The notes beneath the pieces are model-generated. The model was not told the DNA's origin and did not search any database. It saw only the letters and a program-made list of their open reading frames with translations. This document shows, one piece after another, positions 1 through 6,314 of a DNA stretch of 8,862 nucleotides. Origin of the DNA: CAG-390 sp045531455 (GTDB lineage Bacteria; Bacillota; Clostridia; Oscillospirales; CAG-272); assembly GCA_045531455.1 (NCBI GenBank), contig JAZSEA010000027.1, forward strand, positions 1 through 8,862. The letters are read 5' to 3'. How positions within the stretch are numbered: the first letter of the stretch is position 1; the number at the start of each line of letters is the position of its first letter. Made by a program: the position numbers and the translations under genes.

Positions 1-171
1 TACTACGATAATTATGCTTAGGCAGATCGGAATATTTTAATCAAATTATTATGCACTTTCGATGGAGTTTAAGCAAATTAATTTCAATAAAAATCTTCCA
101 ATTTGGTATATAAAATTATAAGTTTGAACGATATTCGTCGCTTAAATTGAATTAGCGACGTTGCCCCTTTA

Positions 172-218
172 CATTCCCCAGCGGGGAAGGGGGACCGCGT
201 GCAGCGGTGGATGAGGAG
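172..218 (+). repeat. Two-hairpin palindromic repeat, copy 1
   Basis: First of three copies of a roughly 48-base repeat. Hairpin 1 is cattcccc/ggggaagg around the loop agc (172-190); its second base pair is broken here (A opposite G) compared with the other copies. After ggg, hairpin 2 is accgc-gtgca-gcggt (194-208), followed by the conserved tail ggatgagga. The conserved parts match the copies at 7768-7820 (opposite strand) and 7988-8037, while the inner bases of hairpin 2 differ but still pair. It resembles the REP/MITE-like palindromes scattered through many Clostridia genomes (recollection, not a search). Confidence 0.85.
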
Positions 219-271
219 ATCGCCGTTTGTACAGCATAAAGTATAGAAACGGTAATTATTTAATAAAATCG

Positions 272-291
272 GGAAATTTCCGCTTGCGGAA
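272..291 (-). terminator. Possible weak terminator of the NPCBM lipoprotein gene
   Basis: On the minus strand, about 30 bases past the stop codon, the self-complementary run ttccgcaagcggaa (278-291) can form a short stem with a 2-4 base loop. The bases after it are only moderately T-rich (atttcccgatttt), so this is a weak candidate. No better hairpin is seen between the stop and base 1 apart from the palindromic repeat at 172-218. Confidence 0.3.
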
Positions 292-319
292 CTAGCGACT
301 ATCAACTATAAACCGGCAA

Positions 320-2557
320 CTACTTGCTCAGCGCAATATCATAGATCGCATAATAATGCGAAGGGTCGCCGTCGTCAGAACAGGAGAGCCAGAAGACGAG
401 CCGTTCGGCGGAGGTGACGTCAAGCGTACAGCTCTGCGGATCCATATTCTTCGAGAGGACGAGCTCCTTGATACATTTTCCGTCCGCGATGACCATCAGA
501 ACCGTTTCGTCCTCGGCGTTCGCCTTAGCTTTCAGGAAGGATGCCGTGAAGCTGAGGGTGGTATAGCCGCCGCCCGAGATATTTGCCGCGGCAAAGGCCG
601 ATTCGCGCGCCTCGCCCTTTGATGAAAGCGAGATCGCGGACATTCCGCCCGCCGCTAATTGCGCCGTCATAAGTCCCGAACCCAGGATGCTGTCAACATC
701 GGGGGTCTTGTCGGTATTGGTATGGAGGATAAGTCCGCCCGTGTAGTATTTGTTTCCGAGCTTGAAGCTGTTCTTGCCCGAGCCGTCGAAATAGCCGTCC
801 ATAGAGCTTGAACCGCCGATCTTGATATCCGATTTCGGATTTCTTACGTCATAGAAGCCGAAAAGCTCGATGAGATCCGCTTTTTCGGGGAAAACGAGCA
901 AGTCGCTGTCGCGGAAGAGGTAATTTGGGTTCTCGCCCTCATTGTACGCCGCGAGATTTGCGATACCGATCGCGGGACGGCGCAGGCTTGTGGCGTGCTC
1001 GAGTCCCGATACGAATTCAAGCAGACGGCAACCTACCGCATCGACGGTGTACTCCTTCGGAAGCGTGCCTGTCGAGATATCGATCTCCTTGATCATCACG
1101 CCGTCGGCATAGACGCGGAGCTTTTCGTCCTTGTAAACGCCCCTGCCATCAATATTTCCTGCGATGAAGGAGACCTTTTCGTAGCTTCCGCCGAGGTTGA
1201 AGGCGACCTTCGCGGGCTCATCACCGAGGAGGAGGCTGTTTGTGGAGAGGAGGATCACGCCCTCGCGGTAGCTTCTGCCCGCCATTTTGAAGCTTCTTTG
1301 CTCGTTTTTGCCGTCATAGATCGCGTTATCGAGCTCGCTGTGGATCGAGAAAACGCCGAGCTCGGAGATGATCCTTACGGGCCTTTCGGGGAATTTTCCC
1401 TCCGAAACATTGATCGAGGCAAGTATCTCCTCGTCTGCCGCGAGGTATGCATCGGCGATGACGAAGCTTCCGTCCCGTCCGTTTCCGCTCATACTCCGGT
1501 TCCAGACGAATTTAAGCTGCTCACATCCGCTGACGTCGAGAGTGAAGGACTTTGGAAGCTCGCCCGCGGAGACAGTCTCGTCGAGGAGCTTTTTACCGTC
1601 AGCGTAAACTGTCAGCCACGCCGAGCAATCGTAGGATCCGTCCTCCGCGCCTGCGCTGAAGGTCAGAAAGCTGTATTTACCCTCGAGATTGAAGTATATC
1701 TCCTCGTCCTCTGTGCCGAGAAAGGCGGAGGAAACGTGGGTCAGTATCGCGTCCGTGTATTTGGTATTGGCAACCGAGACGGTCTTATCACCGCCCGTGT
1801 AGCTCGGATAATAGATCGGGCTCGAGCCCGCGGGGATGAGATAGGGCTTGAGGTCGCGGATCAGCTTGACTGCGTGATCGGGTGCGGCTTCGGGGACGTG
1901 ACCTGTCGGGTGCGCCTCGCCTTCCCAGACCGTCAGCTCCATAACGGGGATGCCGCCGATGCCGCTGTCAGCCATGACCTTGAAGGTGAAGGTCTCGGCG
2001 CCCGAGATATCGAAGACGTAACGTCTTTCGGTGTCGTAGCCCGAGATTATGAATTCGTCCGCGATCTTGCCGTCGATAAGGAACTGAATTCCCGCGCTCG
2101 CCTCATCGCTCTGACCGCTGAGGGTGGGGTAGGAGCCTATATAGGGGTGTGCCGAGGGATAGATCTCGCTGCCGTCCTCGCCGATAGTCATCTGGCGCAG
2201 GCTGTAGTGACCGCCGATGACGAAGCTGATGCTTTTGTAAAGCCCGTCAAGCGGAAGCTCTATGCATCCGAGATCGGCGGAGCCCCAGCCGCTTTCTATG
2301 ACGAAGCCGCCGCGGTAATCGTGACCGCCGATGGTCAGGACGGGCGCGTTTTCGCTGTCGTATTTGTAGATCGTGAGATCGCCCGAGGTGCATTTCGGCT
2401 CGTGCTTGTTGACGTAGTAATTGTCAATATACGGGGCGTCGAAATCGGTTGTCAGGGGCGGATCCTCCATCGGGATCACGTCGCAACCCGCAAGGATAGT
2501 TATTAACATTACCGCGCAGAGCAACGCGGCGGTATATCTGATAGAACGTAAAAACAT
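320..2557 (-). CDS. Surface lipoprotein with four tandem NPCBM-like carbohydrate-binding domains
   Basis: Predicted 745-aa exported lipoprotein. The signal peptide runs MFLRSIRY...ITILAGC, with lipobox LAGC and the lipidated Cys at about residue 25. The rest appears to be about four beta-sandwich units of the NPCBM type, at roughly residues 72-211, 257-375, 418-540 and 593-743. Each carries parts of the pattern: a 'GGhxYxxGhhhxS' opening, 'hxFxhxGxY' (weak in unit 4), 'hxVYADGK', then 'hxhDVSGCxxLxFhW'. Linkers share a 'hIxxL' motif (RDLKPYLIP, ISELGVFSI, LIELFGFYD). No catalytic domain, sortase signal or C-terminal membrane helix is visible, so a role in binding glycan at the cell surface is inferred. 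The frame extends 17 codons upstream (to 2608), but that stretch contains the -10 box. The start at 2557 is chosen because GAGG lies 5 bases upstream and the signal peptide begins there. Domain assignment rests on pattern memory and is fairly good; ligand unknown. Confidence 0.8.
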   Translation of the reverse strand: MFLRSIRYTAALLCAVMLITILAGCDVIPMEDPPLTTDFDAPYIDNYYVNKHEPKCTSGDLTIYKYDSENAPVLTIGGHDYRGGFVIESGWGSADLGCIELPLDGLYKSISFVIGGHYSLRQMTIGEDGSEIYPSAHPYIGSYPTLSGQSDEASAGIQFLIDGKIADEFIISGYDTERRYVFDISGAETFTFKVMADSGIGGIPVMELTVWEGEAHPTGHVPEAAPDHAVKLIRDLKPYLIPAGSSPIYYPSYTGGDKTVSVANTKYTDAILTHVSSAFLGTEDEEIYFNLEGKYSFLTFSAGAEDGSYDCSAWLTVYADGKKLLDETVSAGELPKSFTLDVSGCEQLKFVWNRSMSGNGRDGSFVIADAYLAADEEILASINVSEGKFPERPVRIISELGVFSIHSELDNAIYDGKNEQRSFKMAGRSYREGVILLSTNSLLLGDEPAKVAFNLGGSYEKVSFIAGNIDGRGVYKDEKLRVYADGVMIKEIDISTGTLPKEYTVDAVGCRLLEFVSGLEHATSLRRPAIGIANLAAYNEGENPNYLFRDSDLLVFPEKADLIELFGFYDVRNPKSDIKIGGSSSMDGYFDGSGKNSFKLGNKYYTGGLILHTNTDKTPDVDSILGSGLMTAQLAAGGMSAISLSSKGEARESAFAAANISGGGYTTLSFTASFLKAKANAEDETVLMVIADGKCIKELVLSKNMDPQSCTLDVTSAERLVFWLSCSDDGDPSHYYAIYDIALSK

Positions 2558-2562
2558 TTTTG

Positions 2563-2566
2563 CCTC
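2563..2566 (-). promoter_or_regulatory. Ribosome binding site that fixes the start at 2557
   Basis: GAGG on the minus strand, 5 bases before the ATG at 2555-2557. This start gives an immediate basic-plus-hydrophobic signal peptide. The upstream in-frame ATGs (2591-2593 and 2606-2608) sit at or within the promoter, so they cannot be translated from the predicted transcript start near 2590. Confidence 0.65.
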
Positions 2567-2596
2567 GCTTTTGTCTTGCGCAGAATTTTTCATTTT

Positions 2597-2625
2597 ATTA
2601 TAGCACATAAACGGAAAAACCGCAA
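2597..2625 (-). promoter_or_regulatory. Sigma-A type promoter, TTGCGG-17-TATAAT with extended -10
   Basis: On the minus strand, -35 TTGCGG (2620-2625) and -10 TATAAT (2597-2602) are separated by 17 bases. TG sits one base upstream of the -10, making an extended -10 (TGCTATAAT). Predicted transcription starts near 2590, leaving a leader of about 33 bases. The esterase gene has the same -35, spacing and extended -10, and the two share the 12-base run TTGCGGTTTTTC. Confidence 0.75.
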
Positions 2626-2670
2626 GGGGTTATTTGGTAAGAAGTTATAAACAATGTTTTTTGGAAACGA

Positions 2671-2702
2671 AAAATCCCGCGTCTGAGTTGCCTCGGACGC
2701 GG
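2671..2702 (-). terminator. Intrinsic terminator of the esterase gene
   Basis: Stem ccgcgtctgag (2677-2687), loop ttgc, and ctcggacgcgg (2692-2702), with a single imperfect pair. On the minus strand it is followed by gattttt, about 60 bases after the esterase stop. The plus strand also has a T-run after the stem (aaagttttta), so it may stop transcription both ways. It separates the esterase transcript from the promoter at 2597-2625. Confidence 0.8.
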
Positions 2703-2759
2703 AAAGTTTTTATTCGGATGTCTTTTTGCTTGAGTAATCTTAATAATTGAATGATCAGG

Positions 2760-3725
2760 CTATTCAGCGGAGTAGGCTCCGATTATCAGCTCGCCGAATT
2801 TTCTGCCGAGAGCAAGCTCGGAGAGGGAATCGTAATGCCCCCAATCGGGATCGCCCTCGGGCTCAAGCAAGATCGTATAGCCCGCGTCGATGGTCGAAAA
2901 ATAAAGATTGAGGGGTGAAAGCTTCGAGAATGCAAGCTTTGCCTCGTTGATAGCGGGGTATGCGGGCTCACAGTAGGGGCTGTTCGATATGCCCGCGTCG
3001 ATGAAGTATATACCGCCATCCTCGGCGTATTCGGCAAGATCCTCTCGCAGATATGAGGCAAAAGCCGTCTGATTTGCGAGGTAATGCGAAGCCTTGAAAT
3101 CGGTGGTGTCGGATTCGCCCTGCATCCAGCAGATCGCGCCGACTCGGGCGTCATAATTGCTCTCGGTCAGCTTATCGAGATATGTACGCGCGAAGGAGAT
3201 AAAAGCCTCGTAGATCGAGCCGCGCTCGCCGCCGCAGAGCCAATGATGGTGCAGGGAATAGCCCGACATGGTATATTTTAAAATGAAGACAGTTTCATCG
3301 GGATAAGCCTCGGAAAGCACCTCCGCCATTCCGAGCTCGGGACCGAAGCAGCCATCAGCCGAGGCGGTGAGATCGACCTTTCGGAATTCGCCCGCGGAGG
3401 TGTATTTTTGATCGTCGAGACAGTAATTGATGAGTACCGAGTCGAATCCCGCGCTGTAACGTGCAAAATCCTCGGCGGGGACGTTCTTTTCAAGGTAGGA
3501 ATTGAGCGAGCAGCCCGTGGCGTTGCTCTGACCGATCAGGATGATCACCCTCGCGCGCCTGCCGCCGCCATCCTCAAGAGAGGTCGGGGAAGGGTACGAG
3601 GTATTCATATTGAGCCACGCCGTCGTGTCCTCTGTTACCTCGCCGTTTTGTTTTTGTGAGGTGCAGGACGGGAGGAGTATCGAAAGAATAAGTATTATAA
3701 TGAATGAATATCGCAGATACTTCAT
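2760..3725 (-). CDS. SGNH-type lipoprotein esterase, sialate O-acetylesterase / CE6-like
   Basis: Predicted 321-aa lipoprotein. The signal peptide MKYLRYSFIIILILSILLPSC has lipobox LPSC with Cys at residue 21, then a short polar linker. The catalytic fold shows the family blocks: LIGQSNATG with nucleophile Ser near 67, FGPELG near 127-132, WMQGESD near 200-206, and DPDWGHYDS with the likely Asp294/His297 pair. These blocks typify the sialate acetylesterase / carbohydrate esterase family 6 group, which removes acetyl groups from sialic acid or xylan. The substrate cannot be told from the sequence. The domain is complete with all key residues visible. The open frame runs 18 codons further upstream (to 3779) through the promoter, so the start at 3725, with GGAG 6 bases upstream, is preferred. 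Its neighbours on the same strand are also lipoproteins, suggesting surface deacetylation of a bound polysaccharide (inference). Confidence 0.85.
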   Translation of the reverse strand: MKYLRYSFIIILILSILLPSCTSQKQNGEVTEDTTAWLNMNTSYPSPTSLEDGGGRRARVIILIGQSNATGCSLNSYLEKNVPAEDFARYSAGFDSVLINYCLDDQKYTSAGEFRKVDLTASADGCFGPELGMAEVLSEAYPDETVFILKYTMSGYSLHHHWLCGGERGSIYEAFISFARTYLDKLTESNYDARVGAICWMQGESDTTDFKASHYLANQTAFASYLREDLAEYAEDGGIYFIDAGISNSPYCEPAYPAINEAKLAFSKLSPLNLYFSTIDAGYTILLEPEGDPDWGHYDSLSELALGRKFGELIIGAYSAE

Positions 3726-3738
3726 CGGAGTCTCCGAT
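3724..3738 (-). promoter_or_regulatory. Ribosome site of the esterase gene inside a perfect dyad
   Basis: The minus strand reads atcggagactccgat, a perfect dyad of 7-base arms around one base. In RNA it can form a 6-bp stem with the triloop GAC. The Shine-Dalgarno GGAG (3732-3735) lies in one arm, and the first two bases of the ATG (3723-3725) fall at the end of the other. The hairpin could therefore mask both, giving low or controlled translation. Whether it forms in the cell is unknown. Confidence 0.5.
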
Positions 3739-3750
3739 CGTTTTTGTTTA

Positions 3751-3779
3751 ATTATAGCATAAAAAGAGAAAAACCGCAA
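3751..3779 (-). promoter_or_regulatory. Promoter of the esterase gene, TTGCGG-17-TATAAT
   Basis: On the minus strand, -35 TTGCGG (3774-3779), a 17-base spacer, and -10 TATAAT (3751-3756) with TG one base before it. The -35 lies inside the 3-prime arm of the upstream gene's terminator stem. The predicted leader is about 20 bases. Confidence 0.7.
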
Positions 3780-3801
3780 CCCTTATTTCAGGTTGCGGTT
3801 T
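3761..3801 (-). terminator. Intrinsic terminator of the beta-helix lipoprotein gene
   Basis: Perfect 11-bp inverted repeat aaaccgcaacc (3771-3781) / ggttgcggttt (3791-3801) with a 9-base loop. On the minus strand it is followed by the T-rich tail ttctcttttt (3761-3770). It starts 8 bases after the stop of the gene at 3809-5140. Its downstream arm and tail are also the -35 region and spacer of the next promoter. Confidence 0.88.
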
Positions 3802-3808
3802 ACAGTAT

Positions 3809-5140
3809 TTATCCTGCGTAAGCTTTTCCGTTTACAAGGAGCTCAAAGCCGTTCAGGTCAATACCCGAGGTGTCGCCCGAGAGCGACGTTACCGAGCTGT
3901 TGGCTGTGAGGGTCCATTTACTGCCCGAATCCATCGTCAGTTTCACGCTTCCTTCATTTGCGATCGCGCCGCTGAAGGTACTGCCGTTCAGATTGAGCTC
4001 GAGAGAGGATATACTGTCGACGGTGATGTTGCCCTCGAGATTCTGATCCTTGGCGTTGAAGGTGCACTTGCCTCCGTTTTTTCCGTCCTTGCCCCATCTG
4101 CCCTCAGATACGATGAGTAATCCGCCGCTGTCCGAAAGAACGAGCTCGGTTCCCGAAAGATTAACTGTACTGCTTGTGTTGGTGCAATAGAACATGGCAC
4201 CGCTTTGTGATACAAGCTTGCAGTTCTTTGCTGTCAGTACGCTCGTGCCCTCCTTCGCATCGCCCGAGGTGCTTTGATAAAGCATAATATTTGAGCGGAC
4301 GCTTCCGCTTTTGGTGGATTGATCATTGCCCGTAAGCGTGCAGTTCTCGAGTGTGACGCTATTTTTGCCCTCAATGATGATCGCGCGCGATTTTGTGGAG
4401 ATGCCTTCCACGTTTTTGACAGTAATATCGGCGGTCGAATAGATGACAGGACAGCCGTCCTTGCCGTTTGAGGTGTAGCTTCCGCCGTCGATCACCATAA
4501 TTCCGCCGCCTCTGTCGGATCGGATCGCCGCCTTGCTTTCGGTCGTTACGTTAAGATTGTAACCGTAGAGAGTTCCGCCTCCCGCGACTTGTACGCCGCC
4601 CGCGCCGTTGCCGGTTACGGTTACGGTGCAGTCGGAAATGTGTATTATGCCTTTATCATACGCGAAAACACCCGTTGCGTTTTCGGCATTCGCCTCGATA
4701 ACGCAGTCCTTGAGCGTTACCTCGGCGTTTCCGTATACTCGGACGCCCGAATTGACGCCCTTAAAGTTGGAGTCATCAACGCTCGAGGCTTTTCCCGAGG
4801 CTTTCTTTATGACGGCACCCGTGACCGTCGCTTTTACGTTTCCCGATGCTTCGAGCGCACTTTCGTCGATTCCTGTCGCGGTGTATGTGCCGCCGATGAG
4901 GTTGTCGCAATTTTTGAGCACGGTTGCGGAATGCTCGGCGGATGTGTCGTAAGCGATTGTTTGCTCGGACTCGGTCTCGGAAACCGTGTCCGAAACTGTT
5001 TCTGTTTTTTGTTTATCCTGCGAGGTCTGTTCGACGGTAGGCGAGGATGAATCCTCGGGAGGTTGCGGGGTTGCTTTTCCGCAAGCGCAAGCGGATACGA
5101 TAAGTAATAGCGAAAGAAAGATTAAAGCGGCTTTTTTCAT
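3809..5140 (-). CDS. Exported lipoprotein with right-handed beta-helix repeats
   Basis: Predicted 443-aa lipoprotein. The signal peptide MKKAALIFLSLLLIVSAC has a lipobox VSAC with Cys at 18; a second Cys follows at 20. Residues 22-66 are a Ser/Thr/Glu/Asp-rich linker, probably spanning the cell wall. Residues about 75-400 show short repeating rungs such as VTLKDCVIEA, IHISDCTVTV, ITVKNVEGIS and VTLENCTLTG, with Gly/Asn turns. This is the pattern of a parallel beta-helix (pectate-lyase-like) fold. No lyase or hydrolase catalytic set could be picked out, so adhesin or glycan binding is as likely as an enzyme. The end (DTSGIDLNGFELLVNGKAYAG) looks like a capping segment. Start: AAAGGA lies 9 bases upstream of the ATG and the signal peptide begins at once. 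It has its own promoter and terminator. Confidence 0.82.
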   Translation of the reverse strand: MKKAALIFLSLLLIVSACACGKATPQPPEDSSSPTVEQTSQDKQKTETVSDTVSETESEQTIAYDTSAEHSATVLKNCDNLIGGTYTATGIDESALEASGNVKATVTGAVIKKASGKASSVDDSNFKGVNSGVRVYGNAEVTLKDCVIEANAENATGVFAYDKGIIHISDCTVTVTGNGAGGVQVAGGGTLYGYNLNVTTESKAAIRSDRGGGIMVIDGGSYTSNGKDGCPVIYSTADITVKNVEGISTKSRAIIIEGKNSVTLENCTLTGNDQSTKSGSVRSNIMLYQSTSGDAKEGTSVLTAKNCKLVSQSGAMFYCTNTSSTVNLSGTELVLSDSGGLLIVSEGRWGKDGKNGGKCTFNAKDQNLEGNITVDSISSLELNLNGSTFSGAIANEGSVKLTMDSGSKWTLTANSSVTSLSGDTSGIDLNGFELLVNGKAYAG

Positions 5141-5174
5141 GGCAGAAGATCCTTTCGGTAATGTTATTATTTAT

Positions 5175-5202
5175 ATTATAGCCGACTTAAGTGTTGCTTA
5201 AA
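5175..5202 (-). promoter_or_regulatory. Probable promoter of the beta-helix lipoprotein gene
   Basis: Perfect TATAAT on the minus strand (5175-5180), with a poor -35 candidate TTTAAG (5197-5202) 16 bases away. It lacks the TG of an extended -10. The -10 shares the sequence GCTATAAT with the other three minus-strand genes. The leader would be about 30 bases. Confidence 0.5.
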
Positions 5203-5222
5203 TGAAAGAAAGATGAAGGTGT

Positions 5223-5231
5223 TGTGGATAA
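5223..5231 (-). promoter_or_regulatory. Single consensus DnaA-box sequence
   Basis: The minus strand reads TTATCCACA, an exact match to the consensus DnaA box, between the divergent promoters. I see no second exact box nearby and no dnaA, dnaN or other origin genes, so this is not an origin. It could be chance or a lone DnaA regulatory site. Confidence 0.25.
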
Positions 5232-5295
5232 GTACGAAAAAAGCATTCTCATTATCCTCCTTTTTTCAACTTTTATTGATGATTCGCTCATCTAA

Positions 5296-5324
5296 TTGAC
5301 ATTTGACAAAATTTATGATATTAT
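5296..5324 (+). promoter_or_regulatory. Promoter of the glycosyltransferase-acyltransferase operon
   Basis: -35 TTGACA (5296-5301), a 17-base spacer, and -10 TATTAT (5319-5324), one mismatch from consensus. A second TTGACA overlaps the region at 5303-5308 (ttgacatttgaca), so two start sites are possible. A further TATAAT at 5338-5343 is too close to the ribosome site to be the main -10. The leader would be about 35 bases. Confidence 0.75.
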
Positions 5325-5351
5325 TTATCCGATAAAGTATAATTCCCCTTC

Positions 5352-5368
5352 GGAGGTACTGTTTTTTG
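5352..5368 (+). promoter_or_regulatory. Strong ribosome site in front of a TTG start
   Basis: GGAGG at 5352-5356 is followed by 9 bases and then TTG (5366-5368). No in-frame ATG or GTG lies at suitable spacing, and the family's conserved N-terminus begins right after (KKYHIGADEIPVFFSTDDNY). TTG is therefore the most likely initiation codon. Confidence 0.8.
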
Positions 5369-6313
5369 ATTAAAAAATACCATATCGGTGCGGATGAGAT
5401 ACCCGTTTTCTTTTCCACCGACGATAATTACGTTCCTTTTCTTGACGTCGCTCTGGCTTCGATGATCGAGAACGCGTCGAAGGAGTATAAATACAGGATC
5501 ATCGTCCTCAACACGGGACTTGACCCCGAAAATATTGCAAAAATTAAGCTGAGAGAGTGCGCGGGCTTTGCTATCGATTTCATCGATATGTCCGAGGACC
5601 TCAAGGAGATCAAGGCGCGCTTCAAGAACGTATATCATTTCTCGATCGTGACCTATTACCGCCTCTTTATCGCGTCGCTCTTCCCGGATTGCGACAAGAT
5701 CGTGTATCTCGACTGCGATCTCGTGGTTCTCGGCGACGTCTCGGAGCTTTACAATACCGATCTCGGCGACGCGATCTTTGCCGCCGCACCCGAGCAGTTC
5801 GTCCGCAACACGCCCGAGTTCCGTGTTTATGCCGAAAAGGCTCTCGGCGTTGACCCCGACGGTTACGTCAATGCGGGCGTTCTCGTGCTCAGCCTCGAGC
5901 AGTTCAGACACAATGAGATCGAAAAGAAGTTCATAAAGCTTATTACCGAGTACGATTTCGACCTGCTTGACCCCGATCAGGCGTATCTTAATTATCTTTG
6001 CGATGGTAAGATCTGCGTCCTCCCGAACGGCTGGAACAAGGAGCCGATGCCGCTTTCCTGCGAGGGTAAGAAGAATATCGTCCATTACGCGCTCTACAAG
6101 AAGCCCTGGCAGTACGATGACGTCATCGATGGCGATTATTTCTGGAAATACGCCGAATCGTCGCCGTTCTGCGAAGTTATCCGAAGCCGCCGCGCATCCT
6201 TCGGTGAGAAGGAACGCGCAAAGAGCGAGGCTATGGCAAGCGAGATCCTCGTCCACGCCGACAGGATCGTTGCCTCCGACAACACATTCTTGAAATTACT
6301 TAAGGACCGATAA
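5366..6313 (+). CDS. GT8-family glycosyltransferase (LgtC/GspA-like)
   Basis: Predicted 315-aa soluble or membrane-associated sugar transferase, about the usual GT8 length. The N-terminal nucleotide-sugar region IPVFFSTDDNYVPFLDVALASM (about 12-33) is typical. The metal-binding DxD is DCD at 116-118 in KIVYLDCDLVVLGDV. Later family motifs follow: YVNAGVLVL (167-175), LDPDQAYLN (201-209), the WN at 223-224, and VHYALYKKPW with His near 240. All expected catalytic features are present. GT8 enzymes are retaining enzymes that usually transfer galactose or glucose from a UDP-sugar to lipopolysaccharide-type or protein acceptors; donor and acceptor here are unknown. It is the first gene of a three-gene operon with two probable acyltransferases, one base ahead of the second. 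This points to sugar transfer onto, or before acylation of, a lipid or envelope glycan (inference). Confidence 0.88.
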   Translation: MIKKYHIGADEIPVFFSTDDNYVPFLDVALASMIENASKEYKYRIIVLNTGLDPENIAKIKLRECAGFAIDFIDMSEDLKEIKARFKNVYHFSIVTYYRLFIASLFPDCDKIVYLDCDLVVLGDVSELYNTDLGDAIFAAAPEQFVRNTPEFRVYAEKALGVDPDGYVNAGVLVLSLEQFRHNEIEKKFIKLITEYDFDLLDPDQAYLNYLCDGKICVLPNGWNKEPMPLSCEGKKNIVHYALYKKPWQYDDVIDGDYFWKYAESSPFCEVIRSRRASFGEKERAKSEAMASEILVHADRIVASDNTFLKLLKDR

Positions 6314-6314
6314 A

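Larger units (their letters stand above)
1..319. other. AT-rich intergenic region, no supported gene
   Basis: This stretch lies downstream of the minus-strand lipoprotein gene that ends at 320. I see no convincing coding region in it. The only sizeable open frame (84-305, minus) runs through the palindromic repeat and has no ribosome site. The stretch holds one copy of the two-hairpin repeat (172-218), a short dyad gtcgct/agcgac at 137-159, and a short palindrome at 278-291 that may end the lipoprotein transcript. The first 130 bases show nothing I can name. Confidence 0.6.

Noticed and set aside
84..305. 73-codon minus-strand frame at the left end
   Set aside because: It translates through the palindromic repeat (LIHRCTRSPFPAGE), with no ribosome site.
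995..2506. 503-codon open frame on the plus strand opposite the NPCBM lipoprotein gene
   Set aside because: It is antisense to a well-supported gene, has no ribosome site or signal, and its composition is that of a shadow frame produced by GC-rich codon bias.
2558..2608. Longer N-terminus for the NPCBM lipoprotein
   Set aside because: The extra 17 codons contain the -10 box and would bury the signal peptide.
3726..3779. Longer N-terminus for the esterase
   Set aside because: The extra 18 codons overlap the promoter (-35 and -10), and the lipoprotein signal starts cleanly at 3725 behind a ribosome site.
5236..5267. gaaaaaag/cttttttc inverted repeat as a terminator or operator
   Set aside because: It is only A/T-run pairing with a 16-base loop; such matches are expected by chance in this AT-rich spacer.
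5321..6256. 311-codon open frame on the minus strand opposite the GT8 gene
   Set aside because: It is antisense to a gene with clear GT8 motifs, and its Val/Asp/Leu/Arg-rich composition is typical of a complement shadow.
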